From Rhopalosiphum padi (Eukaryota; Arthropoda; Insecta; Hemiptera; Aphididae), in the NCBI RefSeq assembly GCF_020882245.1, contig NC_083597.1, positions 70,038,152-70,102,151 of the forward strand: a stretch of 64,000 nt of DNA, in the 5' to 3' direction. Made by a program: the position numbers and the translations under genes. Below are positions 47,620-62,161 of the stretch, piece by piece. How positions within the stretch are numbered: position 1 is the first letter of the stretch; the number at the start of each line of letters is the position of its first letter. The notes below the pieces were generated by a model. It did not search any database. It was not told the origin of the DNA and worked only from the letters and a program-made list of their open reading frames with translations.

Positions 47620-50600
47620 CATGTTTGTGCGTGTGTCCTTCCTGTATACGTTTTCCTATTTTTTCTTTCCTCCTATTACGGCCCCATTCCTCTATACGTG
47701 TTATAAATAAATACTCACGTATATATCATATAACGGAATTAACTATTATTATTAAAATAGGCATATCTCTTGTGTACATATACACGCGCGTACCTACTTA
47801 CCACGTTTCCTCTGTATGAGGATTTAAATACACTAATTTATGGCTATAATAATTATATTTATAAGTTATTATGTTGCGTTATAAAACGCGCTATGTTTTA
47901 TCCTCGACGAGAAATCTTATACACGTAGTTGGCGTCTGTTGTAGCTTGCAGCTCGTAAGTGTGTGTACGTGAATTCCGTTCGAGATTTAAAGAATATGCT
48001 CAGTATATAATCTTTAATTATTAATTATGTAGGTATTATAGACTAGTATATATTATACTAATATATGCTATAGAACTTCCACGTATAATAATATCGCGTA
48101 TTAACTCGATTTTGGTACTGACTATTTTATATATAGTGGTATTTTCTCTCGGTGGTTCGCATATTTTTATATACCTATACAACTAAAATATAGATTTGGT
48201 GAATTTTAATGACTTAATTTTTGTATATGTTGTTTATTATGTTTTGAACAGTGTCCTATAGTTACATATTTGTATTATGTTATCTACCAATAACTATCCG
48301 AATATCGTGTATGTGGTTGATTAAACTTTAGACTCGACTACTCGAGTATACTCTACTTATAATACCTATTTTATTTTATCGGATATTGACCAAAAACAGA
48401 TGATATAAACATTTAATTTACGCTACCTACTGTTACAGTATTATGAGTATATATGTAATACATATATCTTTCATGGTTTTTTTTTGTATTCGTATCATCA
48501 ACTTTGTGTTTTAATTATAACAGTAACATTCAATTAGCGTATAATGTAATTAAAAATTCTTCTTATATTGTTTATATCATTGAACTCGTTCGATATTATT
48601 GCAACATCATTTTAAATATAATATCGTACATTATATATTATAAGGATCAACTATTGATTACTCAATAATTATTATTCCGTCATTATATATGACTATATTA
48701 TGTATGTTATATTTTAAAAGGTAAAGTTCAATTATTGTCTTACCGTAAATACAGTCTATAGTATAATATATATTATTTATAGCATTATTATAGATGTATT
48801 ACAATTTACAATATGTGATGTTTAAATAATTATAAAATAAAAAGTATTTATATATAATTGTTAAAAGAAATTGATGATGATCAGTATTATTGATATGAAT
48901 TAAATATTCAGAGAAGATGCTATTCAGCATATTCTCAAATTTACTTTAAATCAAAACCCCATAAAATTATCAGCATACTAGAATTTAGTTCATCTATCCA
49001 GAACCTTAGTAAACTTGGACAAATATAGAAAAATCTGTAAGAATATAAACGAGTTTTACCAATACTATGCTATCGATAAAAAATGGCTTTTAAAATAACT
49101 TGAGTTTATAACGGTTATCTTAAAAATTAGGATATAAGTTTAATTATGTATGTACTATTTTGTATTTATAAATATATAAATCCCACTCAATGGGACATCA
49201 GTAATTATTCTAATAAAATCTAGCATCTATTTGACTTTCTATACGTTAAACTAATAGTATAGACTTAATTCTGCTTTTTATTTCGTCAAGCCTTAAAAGT
49301 GCGGATGTGTTAAGTTTCTAAATCAGCAATACAAATATGCATATAAAAAATAGAAAGTAAAGGTCCAAGGATTTCAATCATCAAATTGTGTTTGTTACAA
49401 TTATTTTTTATTATTGTATTGTATAAGTACCTATTATAGCTACTGAGATACGATAATGTAAATTATTGGTTATCAAATTAATTACTTACTTTTATCTATG
49501 CTTCTCTGAATAATTGATTGTATAGTCAGTATTTAGTATAGTTTAGTATCAGTATATATAGTGTATAAGTATAATCTTCTTAATTTGTATACACCTGCAG
49601 TTTTAACTGTATACAACAAACAAGGTTCAAAATATACATACTATTCTTATAAAACGTATTACTACAGAGTAAATGAAATAAAGTGATATAATATATTAAT
49701 TGATTAAATTTCAATTATTTAGTTGTAATATGATAGGTAGCAAATTCAAAATATTCATTTCTCATCGTGTTTTGTTATTTTACTATAATAAAATTGTGTC
49801 TCGTCATTTCTCTTAGAAATTAAGTTTAATTTACCATAGTATCGTTTAAATTAACATTACAATATTTGAGTTAAATAAATATGAAAAAACTAAGAAATTT
49901 TGAATAATTATGTTTGCATTTTGTAAACTATAGTTACTATTCAAATCTAATGTACTATAGGTATATCTACGTGTACAGCTATACGCCTAAACTTCTACGG
50001 CGTAAGTTAGATATTATGTATTATCTTAATTAAACACATTAATTATGTTCAAATGTTTAATAATTAGCAATATTTTAAACGAGGATCCATTTAATCCAAA
50101 TAATTTTAAGAAATGGAATACCTTATCAACTGCATATCAAAACGATATCTCCTCAGACTGCTCATATTCCTTGTTTAATGTTATAAGCGTATTATAATGT
50201 TAAGTTGCAAGTTATATTATTGTAATTTGCATGTATTATATAAATTATAAATACAAATGTTTGAGTAATATTATTTTTCATTTACTTGATCTTAAAACTA
50301 AATAATTTTACTACTAATATTGTTTTTATAGAATAACTGCAGTAAAATTATTTGATAATATACACAAAATTAAATACAATTTTTATGAGATATTTTTAAC
50401 TTAATTAATATGATATTAAGATTTATATTTGATTTATTATTAAGTATTGAACCACGTTCTCTGCTCATTTGCATATTTTTAAATACCTATTTGCAAACAT
50501 ATAAATTGCATACACATTATACTTTTTAAGCGTTGACAGTTTTTAAAAATTATAAATAAATGGTAATACGAATGCCTGCAGTGAGCATTCTTAAATTATG

Positions 50601-53600
50601 TTTTTAGTAAATTGGCTAAGACCCACCTAATATTTTTGCTTGTACTTATTTAAAGAAAAAAAACTAAAAATATCATTTACACTCGGACGGTTATCCAAAC
50701 TAGTATGTTAACGACCTTTTTTTTTTAACAAGGTATAAAAGAAATTATTGCTTTAATTATATATAGCCATGCAATTTGTGTTTGGCGAGGCTTGTGGGAA
50801 TTGAGACCCTCTCAAACTACAAAGTTCTTCAATATCAAGTCTTCATTAAGTACTATAAGTTAATATACATTTTTATATAATTTTGTAATTCAACATTAAT
50901 AATTACTCTAAAATAAAAAAAAAAAAAATTAAATTTGGTTTTTTTTTGTAAAGAATGTGGTAAGAATATGACTTAACCATAGTTTTTTTTACAGCATTTC
51001 CGTTTGTTTAATAGATATAAAATATATATTGAATGTAAATTATATTTTTTTGTTTATTTGTATGTCGTTAAGTATATTTGGGGGTGTGTCCTTATGCCTC
51101 ACATTTTTCGTTATCTATATTATGAGAGGCTTATTAAGTCTTCTTTAAAAAATTTGGTCTATTTATATTTAAGCTAGCAATCTAAGGATATCTATATATA
51201 TATTTCATATTTCCTATAAATACAATCATAGCAGATTTAGCAATTACATTAATTACTTTATATTATTTCGTTATACGCGTGAATGTACTTTATAATATAC
51301 ACATATTATTGTAGTTAAACGTAGCCAGGTAACAGGTTAAGAATTAACTTGCTTCGTACACAACGATCTAAAGTTTTAGAATAATAGACAATTGTCAGAC
51401 TAACCTCGTGGTTGTACAATAAAAAAAAAATATTTCATGGTATATTATTTTTCCTCACAAACTTAATCATTCCATTAATAGGTGATATATAGTATCTATA
51501 TCGTAGTGAGTCGTGACTTGTTTTCCATCTTCCCAAAAAGTATTAATCTTCGTCGTTATTGTATACACAGAAAGACGATAATTACATTATTCATTACTTA
51601 TTAGTTATTAATTATTACAATAGTTCTGTTTATTAGTACAGTAACAAACAATTTACGTGCATTTTGGGAACCATTGAATTTCCAACAGTCATCTTCACAT
51701 TGGACGACGCTGTCGCCACCGTACATACGTAGATATATGTATACTATATATACACCAATATGCACCCCGATTATCGTTCTTTGAAACTATATATTATTGT
51801 GTTATATTTATAATGTATATACTATATAAGAATATATATAGGTATATATAAGTGAAAACGAACCGAGAGAAGGGACATATACGCACACATACACGTGCAT
51901 AGAATATAATAATAGTAATACATCCCTCTCGTCATTGTCCCTCTTAAACTCCGTGTCTGTGAAATCTTGCCCTTTTTCGGTCGAATTTTTATTGTATTTA
52001 CATCGTCTTTATATAATATAAAGTACCGTTTATAGGTATGTGCGCAGTGTACACATATATTATTTAAAAAAAAATGAAATGAAATGAAATAATTTCACAA
52101 GCAATTTTTTATTTTATTCTTCTGATGTATAAGCCACTTATTCTTTTTACACGTGCATTATAATGTTATAATAACCATGTATTATGATCATTTTATTAAA
52201 AAGGGAGACATTTTTATAACAAACATATTTGGTATTTTTATCATTAATTATTATAATTGTATGTATATTATCATTACACTCGTTTACATTTATCTTTCAC
52301 ATTGTAATTTGGACATGAATATATATTTATTTCAAAGGTTAACGATTTTATAAAAAAAGTCCAGTTTTTTAATTCCGTCGAATAAATCACAAACGTTACT
52401 TTGCCATTTATGGTTTCCTACTTACCTATATTAAGTTATAATGCTTTATTATTATTGAGTACATTGTAGTTTGGATATAATTTTATATATGGGAAGCACA
52501 GTCGTCAATACATTTTATAAGATAGCCACCCTTATATTTGGTAATTTCCTTTTCTTTATTTCGGCAAGCGATTCTTAAAATTAAAATCGAGTTCAAAGGG
52601 GAATTCATATTGAAATCTTCACGCATTGGTTAATACATTCGAATCATTGATTCTCATACTTTAATGTTTTCCTGCCTAGAAATTTTTTTTCATTCAATTT
52701 GTACTCTAATCCTAAGAAATACTTAAAATTTCAATTTCATATTTAATTCTATTTCAGTACTATTTATATACACAATGATTACATTTACTGAATATTTATT
52801 CATCTGCAGATAGAAATAATAGTTGTTGTAAGGTATAGTTTTAAGGTGTATTAAGGCTTTTGTTTATACATTACATGATTTAGGTACCTATATGATAAAA
52901 TTTCGAAATATTGTTTTAATTCATAATTTTTATAATTTTATTATGCATAATTGCAATATGTTGATTCGTGTAGTTATGTGTGCGTGTGTGCGTGTAAAAT
53001 CCATTACAATTGAATTTTGTTCGAAGAATTAATAAAATAGGTACTATTGGTTCGATAGAAACTTTCTTATGTTTAATAATATATAAATATTTTGTGGGGT
53101 TGGATTATCTTTTTGACATAGTATGTAATAATTTGTCAAAAGTTTCAAGAATTGGTGCGTGAAAATAATGCCATTTAAACAATTTATATGGTTATTGGTT
53201 ATACCACAGAGATATATACACAAGAGTTATAATAAAGAGTAGTTGTGGTCTTGGAGCTTAATTTTGAGTAATATGTAATCATAATGTAGGTTAGCTTTTG
53301 AAATAAATTAATCTGTATAAGTTTTTGTAATCTGTAATATTATGAAAAACAATTTTTTAGATTAAATAGTAAATTATTATTCTACTTTAATGGTTCTTAT
53401 ACAATTGTCGTATTCAATAATATTAAAAATACATAATTGTTTTATTTGTAATACCTGCATTTTTCTCTAATTTCGTTTTCTTTAGTTATTAAATATATTA
53501 TTTCTTTCTGTTAGGTTTAGTTATTATACTAATTTAGTGTTTAGCTGTATTAGTATTCCTATTTCAACTAGAACTTTAGAAATTCACAATATACTACTCA

Positions 53601-55690
53601 TACAAAATAAATAATCTACGGATACAATAGATTTTAATATTTTAATATTTTAATAAATACACTTTTCTGAAGTGCGATGGACTTAGTATATTTTTCGTTT
53701 TCCATTTGGTATTTTTTTTCTTTTATACCGGGACTTAAAAAGTATACACCAAAACATACTAGTGGGTATAATTATAAATACAAACTACCCATGTTATCTG
53801 AAATAACTGAAAAAATTAGTAAAAAAAATATTGACAACTAAAATTATTTAAAACAATTTAATTAATCTACAGAGTTGAGCTGTATACTGCAAATTTAGTT
53901 ACCTGCTGTTTTATGCATTAAACATTTTTAGTACGTTTGAATCTGTTTAGGTTTATACTTTTATAATCATAAAAATGAATTATTATAATTAAAAATGTAT
54001 GTAAATTTGTTGATATATATATAATACAAAATGTTTTGTACACAGTTTACATAATACGATTCAATAAAATATGTATTATATATGTAGCCATGTAGGTATT
54101 TATAAATATAATAATAATATATTTGTTAAAAAGAAAAATATCCATACATTGATGAATTAAAATATAAAACGCATTAAATACCTATTGAAAAAAAAACCGT
54201 TTTTTCACGAAAGGTATTATTTGTTTTTTAAAACTTTTCATTTTATTTTTCCTGGACAAATTTTTTTGCATAGTTTCACCAATAAAATGAGTTATTTATC
54301 TCCCTTTTATTTATAGAGAATAAAAAGCTCATTACGTATAGGTCGAAATTCTATACTTGCGGATATAATATCACTATAATCTATCATATTCATGTATATA
54401 TTGTTTAATTTGCAATTTTATATGGCATATAAATATACATAATATATATAATATATATATATATACACATTATATGTCATATTATATCTGTACCGTAGTA
54501 CTTATGTGTCTACCGAGATGCTATTAATCTTTTATTCTATATAGTCTTTCCTACATGTAAGATGATATTTTATATTTTATCTGTTATAGTGTTCCTAGTG
54601 CCAATATTCTCGAAAAATAAATCAAATAAGTTAAACCAGATGCATGGGACTTTCAAAAGTTATTTTCTCCTTCGTTATATTTGTTGCACACAGGGCTGGT
54701 AATGTTTTATTGACTTGTTGCACGCGCGAAACAAATGAAAATGGTAAAAGAATAGTCTTTTTATGAAAAGTTGTTTTGCTACAAGTTGCATCAACCATCT
54801 AGTATATAATAATAAATATATATAACCGAAGAGCAGTATTACGTTATGGTTGAATTTGTTATTTACTATACATTATTAGACTTGCAGTTTGATAAAATAG
54901 TTATATTATGCAAGTGATGTATTATCAACATCTAAGGTATTGCATGTTTCTTTCAATCAAATTCGTTTTGCGATGACAATCCAGAAGTTCTTATAAGTTC
55001 GCTAATAAATTAGGTATTATATATCTATGTACTTGTTTGTGCTTCGGTGGTATTTATATAGGTAGTAAGACCTTTATATTATACTTACCGATTAGATATT
55101 ATATTTAAGGTACCCATCAAATATATGTGTGGTCTAAGTAACTGTAGGAGTGTAGGTAATATATATTATGTATAAAAAAATTGATAATTCGAACAATTTA
55201 TACATGCGTGATGATAACAGTCCATCGTTATAACGACCACAGCGGTTCTCAAGTCGTTCTTGTGGAATAAATAGCAAACCATCTATACATACTATACCTA
55301 TTATTATGGTATATATTATAAAGGAACGTCGATTCGTTTCAGCCGCTCCTGCTATAGAACTATGACAGGGACCACAGCACGAAACCCATCGGTCGGTACA
55401 ACGAATATTATTTTTATTATTATATTCATTATCGTGTAATAATATACAGCCACGGCGCTTATAATAAAACATTCGTCGTCGTCCACACGACCGTCACAAT
55501 TTTCACGCGCGATTTCCTTTGATATTTATGTGTGCGACCGTCAGACCTATAAGGCATATATTATTATGTTTTCGACTTATACATTATAACCAATATATCA
55601 TAAAAATGTAAGTTGTATAGCCCGTACTGCCAAGAAAAAATAGCGTTGTAAATTTACATAATTTAGCTTGTAAGGTATGTATGATAGTCG
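47620..55690. other. 8-kb AT-rich stretch with no recognised gene
   Basis: No exon with domain content or coherent splice phase was found on either strand. Few MITE ends are visible compared with 11-36 kb. Recurrent motifs such as TATAGGTACCTATA and TACGTATA are background features of this genome. A GAAAT pentamer run occurs near 52076-52091. Probably long intron or intergenic regulatory DNA. Confidence 0.45.
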
Positions 55691-55739
55691 AAATTTACAC
55701 ATATAACACATAATATGATAGGTACTCATTTATATTATA

Positions 55740-57120
55740 TAAGTGGTATGAAAGTGAATTTCGACCGTTTTAGAACGCACACGTTCCCACCGGAACCTGG
55801 CTCGACAAAAATCGCGAAGGACCCCGGAGCTGCTGTCGCAGTTGCAGCAGGGCGCGTACTTAAACTGCAGTCACATATATATATATATATATATGCACAT
55901 TTGTTTGACTATCGTTTATTATTATCATATTGTATAAAAGATTCGCCGCGTCGTGTATATTACGGCTTGGTATGAGGTATAGACGCGCAAAAAGTTTGGT
56001 GGTCGAGAAAACCAGTTTGAGTCTGATATATTATATTATTGCGATTGATCATATAATATATTGTCCAGCGTTTTATTTAATTTAGTTATACCCATGTACC
56101 GCAGGTCGACGTTGTTTATTTCTAGTAAAAAACAGCATTTGCGGTACACCGCGGTGGGAAATCGCCATTTTATTTTATACTCTATAACGCAAAAAAATAG
56201 TCGGCCCCCGGCTTACCCCTTTCGTTCGCGCGCGACGCCATTTACATGACATGATATAATATATATTTATATATACATTAATTCGTGGTAAATAATTACA
56301 ATAATATTATATATATATATATATGCGTGTGTGTATGTATTATTTATTATTATATTATAACACCGTCTGTGTTTGTATTATAATAATATGCCCGTGTGTG
56401 AGTGTGCAGTCAGTGCGGCCATTGTGTCCCGGCGCGAATGCGTTTTATATTTTTTCCGCATTGTTCGCGCGCGCCGTCCCCGTCACTCGACTACGTACGT
56501 GGGCGGCGGCGTCGTACGTATATGTACGAGCCGACCGGTCGGGCTCGAGCCGGACGGGACGCAGCGGGGGCGGCTGAGAACGTGCCCGCTGCGTACACTC
56601 GAGGGGACCGCGGGCGTGCGGAATCCCTGGCCATTATATTTGGACGACGATGTACATGACGTGTGCGCGAGGCCTTTAAATAGGGGCGTAGGACAATCGC
56701 GGGGGTGGTAATAATATATAATAACGTATGCGACGGATACCACAAAACTGGTGGTCGGATTTTGGAAACGGAAAAATCAAAAGCCGAACCGGTACTGGAC
56801 ACTTCGCTCAGATTATTGTGTGGGGGCACGCACTTATTACGCACACTAGGGAAGTGCCCTTTATAATAAAATAAAAATGCGCACGTTCTTTTTTACACGT
56901 GCATCGCAGCACTGGCCGTCGCACCGTTCGGGGTACATAATAATGTTAATAATATATTATAGGTACGTACGCGAACGGGAAGTGCGACGATGTTATGTAT
57001 CTTTCCACGTGTGACGACACGCACGAGCCTTTTCCCGGTGTTTTTTTCTCTTTCACCCGCCAAGAAGGCAACCGCGGTATCACTGTTTTGACGCATGTGT
57101 CGAGTTTTTTAACGGTTTCT
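55740..57120. promoter_or_regulatory. Largest CpG-rich island of the window
   Basis: Blocks of high CpG at 55770-55860, 56190-56240 and especially 56400-56700 (CGCGCGCGCCGTCCCCG, GGCGGCGGCGTCGTACG), continuing to about 57090. Overlapping ORFs in several frames and on both strands are composition-driven and mutually exclusive. CAGTCAGTGCGG near 56407 includes a TCAGT initiator-like string. Most simply a promoter with noncoding first exon; strand cannot be decided. Confidence 0.4.
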
Positions 57121-57129
57121 TCGCACATT

Positions 57130-59350
57130 AACCGCCATGATTATTATGTACCTACACAGTATCAGTATAATATTATAATATTGTACATCACATCGTGTGT
57201 GTGGCGTGTGTATATGTACCTACATAGTATACATAATATACGGTATAACCTATGCACGCACATAGTTCGTTTAGGTTTATAATTCCCGAGCGATCGCATC
57301 TTTTATATTCTTACGCGGGCCCGACTACGTGCAGATGTTAATACTTAATATATAATATATATATTATCCTCATATCGTTCACACTGTTATTGTTATTGTT
57401 TATCAAAATAATATTATATAGTTTAAATGTATGTGTATATGTGTAAATATTCGTCGATGACTATTATAATATATAATAGGTACTTAACGCCTAATATATG
57501 TATTGGCGTATTGCAAAAAAGCAGAACTAAAATATCAAATTTTTCTACAAACAAGAATAATAATATTATTATTATGTATTTTGCGTGTGGCGATGAATTT
57601 TTTAATACAATTTATTCGCTTTTATGTCAATAACAAAAACGAAACATTAAAAAAATATTTACGAGTTGCTCATACAAGTATAATATTCACTAAGTTTACT
57701 GTATATTAGTAAATATATAATAGGTATACTTATTTATATTCTGTAAATTAGTTAACGATCTATATGTACTATAATTTAGTCGATAACCGTGAATCACGAC
57801 GATTTATCAAAGATAATTTGGTATCTACCACTGTATATACACCTATGTAGCTACATGGCTTATTTATAATGGTTATCCTTGCCCGGTTTATGTTTTTTTT
57901 GGACTAAATTTTGTTTTGAATCCATGTACCTATAATAGAAACATAATATATAGTGAATTGTTTTATGCTCTTTCGATACCCTTAGTGTTGTATTCGTAAC
58001 CCGAAATTTTTTAAAACAGCCACATTTCACTGGTAAATATAGTTTATCGACCATACAATTTCAGTTTCTATATTTAAAAAAAATGTTGGACCCCCCCCCC
58101 CCCCCCGAATTTTTTCAGTTACGGTCTTGTTAACAGCTGTGAAAAATAACAGTTTGTTTAACTGAACTATAGTTATCAAATAGTAATTTATCGAAATTTA
58201 ACGAGATATAGTATCATAGTTACTAACGATTGAATGCAATCGTGGTTTTTAAAATAACAGTGTGATAAATGTGTTTTTATCTAATCAGTCTAATCGCTGT
58301 GTTTTTAAATTGTTGTTAAATCAAAAAATCAAAATTATGATATTCGAAAACAAACTCAATTATGTCCAATAATATACCTAAATGAGCATATTATTCACTT
58401 TTCACTCATTTTAGTCTTTATTAATAATTAATCCATGTTTTCAAGTACTTAGACTTTTAAATCGTTAAAGGAGTATACTGTGACGATACAGACTTTTTCA
58501 AATGGAACACGCTTCTATTTCAAGATTTTAATTTGATGATAATTTTTCGTTGACGCATTTAAATTTAAACTCAAACAAGTTATTATATTTTATGTACTAA
58601 GGATAATATTGTCGTTATATTATATAGTAATAGTTTTACAAAAAATATATAAAATAGGTGAAATATTTAGCTTATAGTACTTATGACACTCGGACAGCTT
58701 AAAAAAATTATAAAATTTATATTCATCACTTTAGTTTTGAAATCATCATAATATAAGCCCTTTATACAGATTTTCTAAACATGTTATCATGTGCTACCTT
58801 AGTACTAACAGTAACTCATAAAAGTTTGAAGTTCGATTTATATACATCAACACTTTTAAAAATCATCAACTTAACACTATCAACCATAAAAAAGGGTGGT
58901 TATCATTTGTTAATAAGACAATTATATCTCCACGGGATACTCTATAGTTAAAAAAAATCTAATAATTCTATCCAGAACAAAATTTAAGTATTTAAAAATA
59001 TGATCTTATTTAACATACTTGCTTAATAATTTTATGAATAATTTTTTAAAAAGTTCGTCATTAATTGAGAAAAGTAGGAGTAAGCACTAAGCATGCTTGA
59101 TAAATCACTCTGTATAGGTATATTATATATAGGTATACTACCTATTGAATAGATTCGATTCATTGGAAAAATAGTTTACTCGTAAGTATATATTATCGGT
59201 TATAATATATTTTTTGTATGACTTTATTATATAGGCTGTCGCACCATATTGTGTCTATGTAGTATACTGTGTATGTTCTATCTGAAATAATATACATGGA
59301 ATTTTATAACATGTAATATATATTTACTGATTTTAATAAAAAATTAATTC
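57130..59350. other. AT-rich stretch without recognised gene
   Basis: No supported exon. Contains a poly-C run at 58091-58106 and short AT-rich low-complexity blocks. Confidence 0.45.
58091..58106 (+). repeat. Poly-C tract
   Basis: Sixteen C in a row, similar to the C or G runs at 7167, 20882 and 43560, some of which lie in or near transposon-derived sequence. Confidence 0.9.
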
Positions 59351-60012
59351 GAATTCGCCATTTTCTATGTATGTAGTTGTGCATACAATGTACGCGTAGT
59401 GAAATGTTCAGTGCACGTATAAAAAAGAATGAAAAAAACATCAATTATTATACGCACTCAAAATGGCGAACGGAACGGATTTCATTACCGGCCGTATTAT
59501 ATTATATGGCATTTTTTTCGCGTCTGTATACTGTATACATACACACACACATATATATATTTTATATTCCCCGTGTATATCCGTCGGATGGGTTGTACGA
59601 TGACGAGTGCTTTGCATATGATATATATATATATAGATATATAAATATAAATATATATATACAACTCGAGTATATTCCATGAGGGTTGATTCAAGCAGGG
59701 TGCACGCAACGGCGCGCGCGCGTATGATAAACGATTCAAAACTTAGTGGGAATAAATTTATTTTAATTTCAATTTGGTTTTTTTTTTTATAAACAGAAAT
59801 CGATGGCAGTTTCATTTGTATTAATGTTGTTTTTATGTATGTTATTATTATCATTATATTATTCATTGCAACTTTCTGCGTGAAGAATATATAATATAGA
59901 TATTTTATATATATAAATAATATAATAAAGTATATTTCTTACAATATTAGACTGAAAATTATTACTGGCTTAAAAATAAAAGGATAAATACCTACCTTCG
60001 ATAATATATTAT

Positions 60013-60536
60013 TAGGACGCGGATCTATAAATGCATTAAAAACCAACCAAATATGCGCTAAAAAACTTAAATATGCTTAAATAAATGCGCTAAAATGTTA
60101 AAATATGCATAAAAAATTAGTAAAAAGAAAATTTATTTTTTGAACATTTAATTAAAAAAATATATTTTTAAAATTACAGAACCCTACTATAGATACTTAT
60201 CCACTTTTTTTCATTTTTTTCGTCACCTTCGTCATCTTGGTATACATATTTTATTTCCTCGATTATTAAGGTTATGTTTGGGAAAACCTATAAGTATACC
60301 TATTAATTTATTTTGATATTAACCTAAACTAAAAAAAAATAAAAAAACATTGAAATATGCAATTAAAATTGTTAAATAAGCCATTAAAATAAATAAAAAT
60401 GTCGAAATATGCAAAAATATGCACTAAAAAGTTTCATTTTTAAAATCTTTATGTCATGAAACAAATGTTGTGCTCACTAAGCATATCATACGATCAACCA
60501 GAATAAATATGTAAATGCATACAAATCCGCGGTCTA
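60013..60536. mobile_element. 524-bp terminal-inverted-repeat element rich in AATATGC motifs
   Basis: The left end TAGGACGCGGATCTATAAATG and the complement of the right end CATACAAATCCGCGGTCTA agree at most positions. ATATTAT flanks both sides (60006-60012 and 60537-60543), a 7-8-bp duplication in AT-rich context. Inside, AAATATGC/AAAATGC-type motifs recur more than eight times, clustered near both ends, suggesting repeated transposase-binding sites. No ORF. Most likely hAT-type. Confidence 0.6.
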
Positions 60537-61227
60537 ATATTATGTATAAATTAACCAATATTATATTATATTTTATTGTAAATACTATATTGTAAATAAT
60601 ATATTGTAATATATTAGTATATATAATTTGGGCGAAAATTTAATTTGTTTTTATGTACGTTAAATTCAATTATAAATGATTGCCGTCTGTTGTAACAACT
60701 ATAAAATTATAAATTTGTTGATTCAACTTAATTATTAATATAAATTTAAATCTAAATGATTCTTGATACCTACTTATAATAATTAGGAATAGTTTATTGA
60801 ACATAAATTATATTATATTATATTATTATTCAATAATAATATATTTAGCGTGTCTTATTTATTAAACATGTAACTATGTAATATGTAGTTACCATATTTT
60901 TAATTAGAAGTTAAAGTTAAAATAATTTTATTTTAAAAACAGTTGTTTCTTATGCCTTGGTTCATATTTTTCCCCTTGGAATAATTCTGATGCGAATAAT
61001 ATGATATATATTTATTTATGATTGGCGGCATCTATACTAACAATAATATTTCTGCGTACTTATATAATATGTATACCATGTATCGATATTTTAAGAATAA
61101 AATGATATGTTTTAAGTGACTATTCTCATTTCTATATAATGTAATGTACATATTTATTTGTCGTTATTCGTTAGTACACGACCTAAGAAGAGAGCATATT
61201 ATTTGTGTAATATAATGATTATGTATA

Positions 61228-61262
61228 TATATATACATACGCACACACACACACGCACATAT
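61228..61262 (+). repeat. (AT)n/(CA)n simple repeat
   Basis: TATATATATACATACG followed by a short CACACAC run. Similar AT/CA mixtures occur at 59535-59560 and 59610-59660, where they open spurious ORFs. Confidence 0.8.
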
Positions 61263-62142
61263 ATATGTATGCTACTTCATATACACATATATACATTGTA
61301 CATGACGAATATTCATTAAAATACTTGACTCGTGTGTCATCTAGTCTTTACTACAAAATAATATGCACGTGTGTGAGTGTACGCGCACGCGTGCTGCACC
61401 TACATAAAAATATTATGTGTACGTTTTTTCAATGAGTCAAAATGTTAAGTAATTTGTATTTTAGTTGATAATTTCCCTTTTTTTTAAAAAAAAAAAGTCT
61501 ACTAAAACAAAACTAAAAGTCTTTATTATGTTATTTAGCGATGCTGTTTGTGACTGTGTTTAATTGAATTAATTTTGCCAATGTACGAATATTTTGTACA
61601 TACGTATGGTTGGAAGTAGTGAGAAGTATGTATACAGATAAATTTACCAAAGTATTTTCTGTACATATTGTATTTACCTATTTCAACTCTTATGTTTGAC
61701 GTTTAATTGGCATAAAAATTTAGTGCGATGAATTGTTTATGCAATTGGTATTATTTTTGTGTTACGTATGCCCCTGTACACATTTATAATTTTCCACCGG
61801 AAACAGATGGTATTCCTATTCCATTTAAAACATTGAGGCGTGGAACGCTGCTTCCAAAATATTTTTTTTCCTCTAAATTATATACTACTCTGTAAAGTAT
61901 ATATTTATTATGGGCTTATTAGGTACAATGTAATATGTATTAATTACCTAATCAATTAATAAGTAATAACACATTATCACCATCGTGCTTTGAATGGGTT
62001 TTTTCTTACTTTTTTGAATGAGGTCATTGTCCATGTGTTCATGTGCTATATACATTTGGTTTAAATACGACCCATTTATCGTGATTTTCAACGATTTAAT
62101 GAGAATTTATCTACATGTAATCCACTTCCTCTGCAGTATGTA

Positions 62143-62161
62143 ACAACAACAACAACAACAC
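62143..62161 (+). repeat. (AAC)n microsatellite
   Basis: Six AAC units. The surrounding 60.6-63.5 kb is AT-rich and holds no exon I can support. Confidence 0.85.

Noticed and set aside
56323..56844. Five overlapping ORFs of 84-117 codons
   Set aside because: High CpG content removes stop codons in all frames. Arg/Ala/Pro-rich translations on both strands are not compatible with a single gene and have no domain features.
59377..59866. Tyr/Ile-rich ORFs on both strands
   Set aside because: They translate AT and CA simple repeats (IYIYIY patterns).
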